A DNA stretch of 64,000 nucleotides, taken from positions 249,351 to 313,350 of the forward strand of contig NW_019775537.1 in the NCBI RefSeq assembly GCF_001039355.2. Reading direction: 5' to 3'. The stretch comes from Lingula anatina (taxonomy: Eukaryota; Brachiopoda; Lingulata; Lingulida; Lingulidae). Positions 40,275 through 51,224 of the stretch are shown piece after piece. Within the stretch, counting starts at the first letter, position 1; each line of letters starts with the position of its first letter. Both the position numbers and the translations under genes were made by a program. The notes below the pieces were generated by a model. The model was not told where the DNA came from, made no database searches, and was given only the letters and a program-made list of their open reading frames with translations.

Positions 40275-43200
40275 GAAAGAAAGAGACTACACGTACATGG
40301 GCATGCACGTAAAAATAAACCAACGTATACATATGTGACTGTAATATACAAATGTTTTAAAAATACTGTTAAAGTTACCGAAATCATTATCCATCATCTT
40401 ATAATTCTACCTTTACTATCTATACATCACTGCCGTATTTATAATCACAATTAAGGCATACCAACACAGGAAAGGATACAAGCCATAACCTCTGGCACAT
40501 AGTATAACGAGGAAATTATTAAAATGGCAACCTGATATTGTAGGGTTAATTATCTTGTGGCCAAGAAATGGCCAAGTGTCAAAGGTCAGTTAACTAAACA
40601 TAACATGGTTATATTGCATATTCCACTTTTAATAAAGACAAGCATTGGCAGCAAGTTCTCTCTCTCTCTCTCTCATTAAATTCCCTGAAACTGGTAGTCA
40701 CGACTCCATGTTACTGCATACGCCGATATTTAGAAACTCTTTCTGAAGCATTTTGTTACGCATGCGCTGTAACTACAGGTCAAATCAAAGCACTTGGGTC
40801 ATACTATCACACCTTTTTAAAGTTTTATTGTTGGCACACCTGAAGGGTAGGAATACTGCGCAAAATTCGCAGCGTGCATTTTCACATTAATCTTGGCTAA
40901 CAGCTCTGAAGCGTCTCATCGCCTCTTCTGTTGCGATTTAAAACCAATCATTTCAGCGATGCAAGTCTCCAGGTAGGAATACACGGGAAGGAAGTTTGGT
41001 GAGCAATAAAACCCAATAATAAAACGAGGGGTCAAGTACCTGGTTAAATATATCAAATTATCTACTATTACAAATGCTACGCTACATACCCATATGTAGA
41101 TTGATGCACCTGGAAACAAATAAAACCGTTAATATATTTTTATTATGAATGCTTGAAGTCTTAACCTGGCCTAGCATAAGTATGCTCAACCGGCCTCTGA
41201 TTCACAATTAGCGTTCCAGATAGAAAGTTATCATAGTAAAAAGGAAAGACAATGAATCCTCGAAACCGGTTCTGCATCTGAAGGCGAAATTAATGGAAGA
41301 CTCACGGCGACAAATTGTGCAGCTCATAGAAACTTTCCTCATTTCCTGAATGTTCGTTCAGCTGGCCCGCATACTTGTTTGATTTTCTAAAGAAACAAAT
41401 AGTCAAGGGTTTGAGTAATAGGATAAGATGATTGAATAATCCAAACTTTTTGTGACGACAGGGCACGGCCTGTAAAACGACATGGTGGGGAGGATAATTT
41501 AACTCTTCGCAGCAGTAGAAATAGCATCGTTACATCGACACTTTCTGATTAAAATAAATGAACAAAACGTATTGCCAAGATGAGATGCCTACTAGAAGTG
41601 CCCAAGACAATGTTACTTGAAATTAAATGTACCCAATGACAGTCCCCATACGCGTAAATAAGCCAAAACACAATTCCCAAAGTTTTTTCTCTATCTGTTA
41701 TGTAACGTTCTCTAAGGTTCTTAAAAACCTTTCCGATTAGAAAAGTGTTCCTTCCACTATATCTACGTGCATATGCATCTTCATGATGATAATGAACCTT
41801 TGCAAATTAATGTGCAATTTGTACTGCCCTTCATAAATTAATCATTCGCTGGAAAATATCATCCAGAGTAAAGGTCGAAACCCTTTGAACCACACTGTCG
41901 ATATCAATCCAAGCGGTTTTAATTGGGATGGCGGCGGGGGAATGGATCGGTCAATCAAAATGGTCGGAGCTTTGTTGGAATGTTAAATTCTAAATAGCTG
42001 CTCTCCAATGATATGGCAATGGAGTTCCTGCCTTGAAATGTAAATCGTTATATCCAAGGCATGCGTCTATAAATGGGCACATCAGAAGTTACTTGCGATA
42101 AATTTCGCCCCAAAAAGTTCCCAGAAACGAGAAAATTTATTAACTGTTTAATTGGCATTGGGTTCCAATTCGAATAGAGACAGTTTCTCTGGAGGTAAAT
42201 GCCACGAGGCTAAGGGCAAATGAACCATCGCTATTTCTAAACTCAAACCCTTCAATATCACTTGTGACACGTACTACATTCAAACCTTTATAGAAATGTG
42301 TGTATACTGTTACAATGCATGCGTTTTTCACAAATATATTCCCAACAAGCACATGGTCAATTGTAGGCCTACATGTTTATCAACCGGTATATATGTATGT
42401 GATTTGTTAATGCGGACCACTATAAGTATGGCTACAGTGCCCTATGCAAATAAGTTCACATAATTCTGTAGTTCGAACACCAAATACTACTGGTCTCTTT
42501 TCGGCCATAAAATCTGGGTGGAACGTTTTTAATATACCAGATGAGGCTATTACATTATACGATGTAATGTACATAAGTCTGCATATTTATATCTTTTCAA
42601 TATCAAATGATATCTGGAGGTCTAGAAACATGCTAATCTGCTGTGGATGAACTTTTTCTGGCTTTACCATCTCTCTCTTCACCACTAAGTGCTTCCTACT
42701 TGATATATATATATCTGCTGCTTTGCCATCTTTCTTATTTTAGTGATTTGTACTCCAACAGCGTACTTTAACATGTACCGTTTAAAACCGCAGATCCAGA
42801 GATATTTTCTGACAGGCTTCCAAATTATCTTTATTGATCCATCCCTCTTTTTTGACCGTCTTCCGACAGAAAAAAATAGATACCCGTCTATGAAAACTTG
42901 AAAATCTGACCGTCTTCCGGAAGACCCAAAAGTCGGTGTAAATCCGCCCCTGTGAGTGAGTTTTCAAGCAAATAAGTTATTACTTGGAGACGACGGCCTC
43001 TGATTGTGCCCCTACTAGTACTTTACGATGCACGTCAATCTATTCGGCAAATGACAGGAATGTGTCCTTTTATCGTTTCGCGGTACAGCTGTCCAAACCT
43101 TAATCATTTAAAGCTTGTTTAATTATGCATTTCAAGCAGTTAGACACCTTAAACACCCTATGAAAACGCACTACTACATGTGCAAGTGCTACAAAGACTA

Positions 43201-46200
43201 AATAATAAACGTATACGAAAACATATAACGTTGGTAACCATGAGCTTAATCACCCGGTGAGAAAAGTGGTTTGTACGTTTTTTCAGACAAAATTAGTTTA
43301 CTTCTTGTGACGATTTGTTGCTACAAAGGTTAAATGGATTGGCACCCTTTTAATGCCTTGAAAGGCCAACTCTTTGAGGTAGAAGACTTCTTTAAAGCCA
43401 AAACCGCTAAATCTGGGGACTGCATATATGTTATTTCAAGTAATAGGATTCAAAACATTCTTTCTGTTCAAATGAAGCCCAGTGTATGGCGTGCACCATA
43501 CAGTTATCATTTAATAACAGGAGAGTAGCAGAGCGTAGAAAGAGGATCCAACGTGAACTTCCGTAGAGTACATACAGTATTGACGGCATCCCTTAAAATT
43601 CACAAACTAGCTACGCTGCCAATCATCCTAGTGATAAAGAAGCAGACAATCCCTGGGCTAGTAAAACGGTTTCACGCTCCTGTAATTAAGAATTATTACA
43701 AAAACATCTACACAAGTTGGCAGAGTTATAAGAGGCATTTTCTCACTAGCTTGTGCCTTGGACGGATTCGTTTTACTTGTGTAAGGTTTTACCTGTAATT
43801 TGAGGAAAGATTCCTACTAATTGGAACTAAGACTTAAGACACCAGCCAGGCAGCACGATCGTAGAAAGAACGCGGCGTATCTGCAGGAGAGGTACCTCTG
43901 CTCTTTCAGCAGCGTCAACCCTTAAGTCACCCATACATCATAGACATACTGTAAAAGGTCGAATAGAGTGGTTTTAATTGCGCTGTTTGCCCATTGAAGA
44001 ACTTTTTTGAAAGGCGCCCTAGATTCAACAAGACATCAGAGTTCTTCAATCCGGAACTACAAAAGAGCATGTTTGTGAGAGTGTGTGTGCGCGTGTACGT
44101 GACCTTCCAGAATAGTGAATGTATTTTATACGTGTATCATGGAATGTAATAAATTGAAACCAACTCCATTTCGCTAGCATTTTTCTTGACCCATGGGATC
44201 CATGATAAATACTTTATGCGCAATTCATACTCGCTATTTCTCTGGCTGCACCGTTAGTTGATTAGTTTTCGAACATCAATTTCCAAATCTGTGGATTTTA
44301 GGGATTGAAAGCTAATTGCATATCTTTCAATGGATTCAGGTAACCAATAAAACAATGCGAAGGGAGGCTACATGCAATCCAACCTAACAGCACTAAAACA
44401 AGGAGAAAAAAATCCGAGTGCCACTACCTGCAATTTATTCGCAATTTTCAAAATTATCTTTATTCATTTATCTATTTGACCACTATGCAGTACTTTTGCG
44501 ACAAATACAATGCATACATTTCAGACTCTCTGTGTAAAAGGAGCATGGCGCCGCATGTGCCTCTTCGGATAGAAACATTATTTCAGGCTTAGTGGTCAAA
44601 TAAAATCGATCAAGTTTTTGCTGTATAACGGACCGTCTTCTAATGCGAAAGAAACCCATCTGAAAGATTGCCTATACTCCATGGATCGGATTTTGATCGC
44701 GTTTTCGATATTTTTTCTTTAGTGTCCAACTCCAACTTTTCCGTATTCATTCATTTTCAACACAATTTTCGGGATCAATTTTTGAATTGTTCGGACTTAC
44801 TATCTCTCATTGGTATGAATATTTGTGCCATGTCTATCTCGACTTTCGATGTTTTATTCAGACTTATTGAAGGTCAACTTGGCACTTTTACTAGTAAATC
44901 ATATAATGAATACCACTCAGCAAAGGCCTTCCTTGGCTGTTCATAGGATCATTTGGTCCTGTATGCTACTCAATCATAATTTTGACCAGATATTAAAACC
45001 AAACAATGTACAGGTGTGCTCATTGTAATCATCATAAGTACTACTGTACTACTTATAAAGATGTTGAACATCGAATTATCCTGAGTACATGTAAATTGCC
45101 GTTTGAAATAGTGATCATATTAATTTGTTAACCATAATCTTATCCTTTTGCTCATTTTTGAAACGTCATATTAAAAAAATTTTGCCTTATAACAAATTCT
45201 TATATTCTTTCTTTAACTGCAAGAGTTACTTATCAACAAAAAATACTGGTATTGATTCATTAATTTTACATATTCCATTCTGAAATTCCCTCGACTAAAT
45301 TTGCTACCAGTAGATTACGTAATCAATTTTAGGCCACAGTTTTGCTCGCGGAACATTTGAGCGGCTGTTCACTGACCCAGATCGAGGTTGGCCACAGGGG
45401 TACCTCAGATGTGTCACTTCTGGGGGATTTGTGTAGAAATGATAAAAATAATCATTAACGTGAAATATTCTCAACCGCATTAGAGTCGACAAACTACCTC
45501 TCAGATTGGCAGACTGCGTCCCAGTGGTGGTTGATGGAGAATACAGATAGCTTACAGCAAAGTTCATTGTACAATGTACATATACATGTACTTTTGTATA
45601 GCCCTGTTCTTAGTAAAATGGATGTGCTTTACACTGGAGTAAATACCAGACTGAACTTTTAATACAGGAAAATTCAGGCAAAATGGCGGTCAACTGCCCA
45701 TAAACAGGTTATTTTTAATTCAAGAAATATGATGAATGGCCTCTGATAACATACAGTATAATGTAGCAAAACTGTCCATCTTAAATGACTACCCCCTTCC
45801 CTCACATCTCTTCTCATCCAACTAAAATGGTTGCAGTGCCAGGCAATTTCGTATTGATTTCTCAATACATATTTCAAAATTTAGTACTGAAAATCTCTGA
45901 AACTGCAATGAGTACAAAATCGATCAATATAACTAACATTTGTTAAGCGATCCCCATCCATACTAACTAAAATTAGCTGATCTTTTGAGGAGAGCACGTT
46001 ATTATACAAAGCTATATTGTCTAAACGGTTAAAACCTTTATTTTAGATGAAAGTTAGATGGCGGACGTCAAACCTGGAATGTGGATGGACAAAAAGAGAC
46101 TCAATAGAATGCGTTGATGTATATCATTCGTGACGATGCTTAACCGATGTTTTCTCATATTGTCGTATAGAGTAGTAGTGATAATGTCCTACGAGTTCTA

Positions 46201-46253
46201 AACGGGGGAAGTACAACATCCCTTCATCTCTCTCTCTCTCTCTCTCTCGTACG

Positions 46254-46295
<42 letters not shown>

Positions 46296-49200
46296 GGAAA
46301 AGTAACATGATTAGCAATCACATGACGAATTAGTAACTCTCATGTCAAGCACACACAAACACACTTGCGCGCGCGTATCTGTAGTGGAGCTGCAATGCGT
46401 CGGCAAAGAAACCAAACGGGCTTCATGATCCGATTTCGTGAGTGTCATCACAGAAACCTGCCGCGAAATATATTTTCTATCTGCGCATATTATGTTATAC
46501 ATTTCAGTTATCAGACCACCGTTCTCTAGTTTATTGTCACTTGGGAGCTAATAAAACTCCCATTCAACACTAGTGAAAGTGTCAATATAGCCCTCCTCTC
46601 GAAGTTAAATATAATATAACGTGCCAGTATTGATCGGAACAGATAGAAACTTAACTCCTAGTTCTATAGGAAATTGTTTTATCCAAGGCCTACCTTCTGG
46701 GATATGAAAAGTTGAGTTTTAGTAACGCAATTAGCTTATAAGGTACATGGCCTGAGGTTTGGTATGCGCCTTTGCTTGCGTGTTATCAACTTACGGTATT
46801 CCTGGTTTATTGTTGTTTTATTGTCCCTAATAATAAGTGTTCTAGACTTAGACGTATAGTTTCCACATAATCGAAATAGATCATAATGGCAAGCGGTATG
46901 ATGGATTGCAATAGCTCATATCGCAGACAAATGAATTCCTAATTTGGCCGATAATATAAGTAAGTACATGTATAGGCCTACTGTATATCAATGAGACAAA
47001 ACAATACAAAGTTCATGAGCTTCATAAATTAAATGAAAGTTTCGTGTGTTAAACTACTGTTGCTATTGGTAAAAAAATGTCAAATACCACAATGTACAAT
47101 TATGACTCTTATTCCAAAATGAAAAAGCAAATGTCAGAAGCGCTAAGGCATCAATAATGGTAAGAACTGAGGATGGCGTACATATTTCGGACGTATTCCC
47201 ACCATATATATAGCAAATAAACTATTTCGATGAATAATCTCTTTCATCGACTAAAAGTGTACACGATTGAGCACGTTTTGAATACCACTTAGACGTTTGT
47301 GTTTCTGGTGATGAACCAACAAAGAGCGAGTAAATTCTAACAATACAAAAAACCTGTTACGTTATGCGTTTTGCGGGGTATTGCCAGTATGAATAATCTG
47401 GAAAGCATACTAAACTCCTTCATATCATAACTAGCGATATTTTACATCAATAACCTCTTATTCGGTAAGTTCCGGAGCAACATTCACGAGAGGACACCGC
47501 TTTTAATGAAAACCAACAAGGCCAACCCGGGCGGCCATCAGCATGGTGTGCGGCTGCGTGAAAGTTAGGACTGATAAGAGGACAGATAGTAATGATGGGA
47601 TATGAGATAGGCGATAAACAAGTACTTGACGTGGGCGATAGCATGCCAATCCAATTGCTTGGCTTATTGTCAGTTAATAAAATAGGCTGACATAATATGA
47701 ATCTCAGTGACAGTTTTGCTATACAATTTGGAGTCCCACTCCAAACATATTAGTTAACTGAAGACAAAACAGACCAATATCATTTAAGTACTATCGAGGT
47801 TATAGACTGTCTGTGAAATTTGCGTTAGAGATAATGGCCATGATACGTGTAATTAATGTTAAAAACTTGGTAATTTACTCGAATAATAAAGGCTATGATC
47901 AGATACTAGTTCCAGTTTGTGAAATATGGCATTCATACATGAAGCAGAACCCAAATCACGTGGACCGTTGGCCGCCATGTTTAACACTTCGTTTATCAAC
48001 AAAGTCAAAACGTTTAAAATGCTGCGATTTCTCGTAAATATTGACCTAACATCTTCGACAAGCCTTAATGTATTCTAACTAAGAATAAGCAGCAAAAATC
48101 TATACCGGTATAAAAAAAACCATAAGCAAACCATTTGAAGTGAGAACAAGAATAGCCAAGTTGCTAAAAAGCGGTCGTCTGCGGTAAACTCGAAATGGCA
48201 GAGGCATGCAAACAGGGGAGTTTCCAATGTCCCCTGAAAATCACCTAAACTACATGGTATACCGTCTCTGCATAATAAAACCACGAAGATGACTTTTAAA
48301 AAATTATACATACCGCATTTGCTTTGTCGTGTGTTAGGCTATGTGGTGCAGGTAGGGTACCCTGGACGTCGTTTTGTATGAACATTATTATCTACTAATA
48401 TGTTACATATACATATAAAACATCCAAAATGATAGGAATCGCCTATATACTAAAGCTGAAACCAGTGTCCTGGAGCCTAAAGAAAACTTTGAGACACTAC
48501 AAAAATATCCCTAAATAAAAAAACGGTCTGCTTGGAATATAAGACTAAATGCGATGCAGAAAACTACTCTTTATTAACTATATCTGAATTGGAAATGCAA
48601 ATAAATTCTAGATAGATTTAGAATCGAGTCACAAGAACAAAAAATCCAAAGGGCAAGATCCCAAAAGCCATTTCTGTCCCCATCCCAGAGAGATCAAAAT
48701 GCGTAAACTGATGAAATGCAGTTTTACATGTACTTGAATGTCAACAATATGAACAGTGTAGACAATCAATAAAACGTAACAAAACTTTCACTAAATGCCC
48801 AAGCAACCATTTTTTTTTAGATTTGATACGATGTCAACGTTTGTATACGTGGCATAATTCTAATAAAATACACAGCCATATATGCGAACGCGCACGCTCA
48901 CTAGTAGGGACGTATGCACACATACGTTGAAACTAATTATCTTTCACATAGAACCTGTACATAGTGAGTTTCCAAAAGCAATAATTGTGCATTGTTCTAT
49001 TGATTAAAGCCCCTGCATTTTGCCGCTAAACCGGCACAGGCCTTTGCGCATCGTAGCACATACTATTGCTTACTTCCTAAGAATCTTTGTTTGACGGCGT
49101 TCCTGGGAAATTCGGCCAACGTAACACTTTTGCATTTGATGAAAGTAAATTTTCACTTTGTTATCCTTTGACAAATGCGCGAACTAGTAAACTAATGGGA

Positions 49201-49444
49201 TTTTCTTCCTGTTGGTAATTTGATTGGGTCGGTTATCAGTGCGGTGACCACTGTCAAGTGGTGACCCTTCCGTAAAAGTGCAGTGGCTTAATCTGTTAAT
49301 GGACATTCAGAAACATGACGCCTAAGTGGTCAATAAAAAACGCGGTTTATATGGTGGTCTTTTTACTTGATACAGTGCATGTTGGATGATTATATTTGCA
49401 TTCACGTGCGGTTTTAAGTTATATATATGCACGTTATATACACG

Positions 49445-49479
<35 letters not shown>

Positions 49480-51224
49480 TCATGCTATTGCTAAACTACA
49501 GATACTACTACAGGTTCACGTCTGTATATTAGACCCCATACGAACACATAACCATGTGGTGTAGTTTACAACAAGTAAGTTGTTGCAATATTAAATCCAG
49601 TTCGAATAACCATTAATTCCTGCAATGAATAATTTAATCAACTAGAAATTACGTAAAGAAGACATGGTTATATGGTTGACGTGCGTGGCATCGGTTTATA
49701 CACGCTAGCTGTAATGAAAACTACGGCATTTCGTGATCCACTCTGGTTTAAGTTCAGGGCTTTAGATTGGTAATCTGTCAGCTACATTACCAACCCCGAT
49801 GAAAGGAACATTCAAACACTGCATTAAATTGAGGAAAATGTATCGATAAAATATGCCCTGGAATATAACGATATATAACCTTTAAAAAACATTCATCGGA
49901 AGCCCGGCCATCATCAAGTCAACATGAATTAAGTGCCTAGAATTTAGGCTTAAATCTGTATTTTTGCAATACCAGAGTCTCGTGGTGAAAAAGCATTTAT
50001 AAAAGGCTCCGGTGAAACCACACTGTCAGACAATAATACATCCATTGAGCCTACAATATTAGCCCTGATTGATATCGCTGCGGGTTTAATATACCATCTA
50101 CAGGAGTAGTATTGCTTTCCACTTATAAATGCAGTAAGCAACGCCTATATGTAGGCTGTTCGCGAAAACGCTCGCGTCAGTGACATATCAATTCTGCCTA
50201 AGACGATAATGATCTGTATACGCATTTCTAGATAATCTGAGATCTACTCCTATCAAAACAAGGTAAATTAATGTAAAAATAGCTATGTTAATTTCTTGGG
50301 GCTTCGTGCTCTACCGATGTTGATTCTTTTATTTTTTGTTGAAATGTTCAAATTAATTTAGTTTACTTACTTGAATTTTGTCTTTTCTGTCCGAGTGGAA
50401 ATGAGGCCAAAAAACGGCACTGAATACGTAATAAGCCAACTGCCGTGTTTGCTGTTGCTGCAATTATAATACGGCAGCGACCATTTCCCCGACTCCCTTG
50501 TGGTCAACACTGGGGCGGTGGTGGACTCATGTGGTAAAAATAAATAAGAGAAATTGTCTTGCTTCTGTGTCAAGAACCATCTCTCAGTGTTTTGAGGGTA
50601 GCTGTATGACGGCGTGCAATTTCTAACATGTGTTACAACTCTGGTATGGGTACTTGTGTTTTTATATGCATCATATTTACATCCTAAAATGCTTTTTTGG
50701 TCATCTGTATCAAACCATAGACTACAAGCATGTATAGAACTGTCTCCACTCACTACTGACTTTACCAATGAAATATAGAACTCTTTCTCAGCTTCCCATT
50801 CCGCTTGTATGGAACGGGGGTTTTGTAGAAGATCGTTCAGAATATTAGCAACTGTCAAAGCAGTTTGTGTTTGTGACTGAAACCCAGTATATGCTGATGT
50901 TGACGGTCGATATAAAAAACCATCAAGATTCGCGTTCAAGCAGTTACTATCGTCTGCTCTTTCATTTATGCTATCTATATATTCCAACAACGCCGTGGCT
51001 TGATCTAAATCATTGGGAAGCTCCGGTGAATTTGACACCATATTAGAAGCCAGAGCTGGGTTTTCTACAATTCCTCTTAGGTCTCTCGTGTTAAGGGTCC
51101 TTCCTGAATATCCTATGAAATGCGTTGACGAGGCTGCGATCACTGTGAGTGAATCGTGGATAACGCAAGTCAACCAAACCAAGTGAATATGGAAAACGAA
51201 CAACATTTCCGTCGCAGCCCTCAT
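24331..51224 (-). CDS. GPR158-like: GPR158/GPR179-like class C orphan GPCR, complete ten-exon gene
   Basis: Ten exons join in phase to an 826-residue receptor: 51224-50371, 30566-30458, 28754-28410, 28173-28105, 27661-27552, 27279-27044, 25943-25805, 25503-25398, 25103-24954 and 24693-24331. Order of parts: signal peptide (about 1-30), extracellular Cache-type domain (about 85-275), Cys-rich EGF-like segment (about 300-405), seven membrane helices (about 414-650), then a tail with a helical ELKRLYTQLQ segment. Class C marks include the Cys before TM3 paired with the Cys of FVVCKSHWWDY, and FGPK at the end of TM7. In vertebrates GPR158 binds glycine through its Cache domain and recruits RGS7-Gbeta5. 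Human GPR158 is about 1200 residues, so this tail is short. Sequons occur at N189, N202, N224 and N254. The family call is confident; ligand and signalling are inferred from relatives. Confidence 0.93.
24954..25103 (-). CDS. GPR158-like: GPR158-like exon 9: proximal cytoplasmic tail
   Basis: Residues 657-706, exactly 50 codons in phase 0. It starts LWYTHRPPKTDF and ends in an acidic stretch (NIAEMDPEEIK) leading into the tail helix. Confidence 0.9.
25398..25503 (-). CDS. GPR158-like: GPR158-like exon 8: TM7 and FGPK motif
   Basis: Residues 621-656. Helix 7 (FLRCHLTVSVTLVLVFGPK) ends in the class C FxPK signature. Phase 2 in, phase 0 out. Confidence 0.91.
25805..25943 (-). CDS. GPR158-like: GPR158-like exon 7: TM5 and TM6
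   Basis: Residues 575-620 plus two bases. It gives EFLFLCCGIYLCYCIR (helix 5), then ETRYISWAIYNETVISAILH (loop and helix 6). Phase 1 in, phase 2 out. Confidence 0.91.
27044..27279 (-). CDS. GPR158-like: GPR158-like exon 6: intracellular loop 2, TM4, extracellular loop 2
   Basis: Residues 496-574 plus one base. A basic loop RRARRVHIRDKDLLKYL leads into helix 4 (LLGLVIIVLGYMCAW), followed by the long second extracellular loop with the partner Cys in FVVCKSHWW. Donor GTGAGT, phase 1. Confidence 0.92.
27552..27661 (-). CDS. GPR158-like: GPR158-like exon 5: TM3
   Basis: Residues 460-495 plus two bases. It holds the first extracellular loop with the disulphide Cys (TLTCILVPWFRE) and helix 3, ending LILKIY. 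Phase 0 in, phase 2 out. Confidence 0.91.
28105..28173 (-). CDS. GPR158-like: GPR158-like exon 4: TM2
   Basis: Residues 437-459, 69 bp in phase 0 on both sides. It encodes MWIMLEIILFGALLMYTS, helix 2. Confidence 0.9.
28410..28754 (-). CDS. GPR158-like: GPR158-like exon 3: Cys-rich EGF-like segment and TM1
   Basis: Residues 322-436. It has paired cysteines in YKCQCKKGYYFP and FQCLPCKRGCDQC, then helix 1 (FCMTIVLIIGIVIIRI) ended by RKKK. Acceptor TTTCCAG and donor AAG|GTGAGA, both phase 0. Confidence 0.93.
29101..29384. repeat. Degenerate 50-bp minisatellite, about 5.7 units
   Basis: Units at 29101, 29151, 29201, about 29244, 29301 and 29351 share ACGGGGCC near their start and GCATGTGAAATATCA near their middle. 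It lies in intron 2 of the receptor gene and is much more GC-rich than its surroundings. Confidence 0.85.
30458..30566 (-). CDS. GPR158-like: GPR158-like exon 2
   Basis: Residues 285-321. The acceptor TTTCAG matches the phase-2 end of exon 1, restoring KFKGVVAIHIDL and then DINQC, a family hallmark that closes the Cache domain. The donor is AAG|GTAGGC, phase 0. Confidence 0.9.
33186..33223 (+). mobile_element. Possible piggyBac-type element end
   Basis: TTAA is followed by CCCTATATCATACCGG and then a near-terminal palindrome GGGTCGTTTACGACCC. A TTAA target, a CCC start and a GGGTC/GACCC palindrome are typical of piggyBac-derived MITEs. I did not find the opposite end. Confidence 0.35.
38472..38511. 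repeat. (CT)20 microsatellite
   Basis: Forty bases of pure CT in receptor intron 1. Confidence 0.95.
39003..39428 (-). other. Unassigned 141-codon open frame in receptor intron 1
   Basis: One of the longest unexplained frames in the window. It starts with a hydrophobic stretch (LLTILFLVFFLFFIF) and continues without recognisable motifs. It could be chance, a decayed repeat, or a nested small gene; no promoter or splice structure supports it. Confidence 0.15.
40188..40271. repeat. Compound (TC)n-(GT)n microsatellite
   Basis: TC/CT to 40228, switching without a spacer to GT from 40229 to 40271. Confidence 0.95.
42838..42952 (-). mobile_element. Possible hAT-type MITE end
   Basis: Read on the minus strand it begins CAGGGGCGGATTTACACC, the kind of end seen in many hAT non-autonomous elements, and holds two GACGGTC-containing repeats. 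The other end and target duplication are unclear. Confidence 0.3.
46227..46291. repeat. (TC)11 facing (GA)16 inverted microsatellite
   Basis: TC units at 46227-46248 and GA units at 46260-46291 are complementary, with an 11-base spacer, so a long hairpin is possible. Confidence 0.9.
49446..49475. repeat. (TA)n microsatellite
   Basis: About 30 bases of TA, preceded by two copies of CACGTTATATA. Confidence 0.9.
50371..51224 (-). CDS. GPR158-like: GPR158-like exon 1: signal peptide and Cache domain
   Basis: Residues 1-284 plus two bases. The start is ATG at 51224-51222, followed by a hydrophobic leader (LFVFHIHLVWLTCVI). It carries nearly the whole extracellular Cache domain, ending in the WLITYSVPFFG strand. 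The donor GTAAGT gives phase 2. Confidence 0.92.

Larger units (their letters stand above)
30567..50370 (-). other. Intron 1 of the GPR158-like gene (19.8 kb)
   Basis: The intron is defined by GTAAGT at 50370 and TTTCAG at 30567 on the minus strand. It contains only repeats and chance reading frames that I could not assign: several microsatellites, a TC/GA inverted repeat, a possible piggyBac-type end near 33186 and a possible hAT-type end near 42952. I saw no further exon, and none is needed because exons 1 and 2 join within the conserved Cache end. Confidence 0.8.

Noticed and set aside
45304-45567. 87-codon minus-strand frame in receptor intron 1
   Set aside because: No motif, and the neighbouring receptor exons join perfectly without it.
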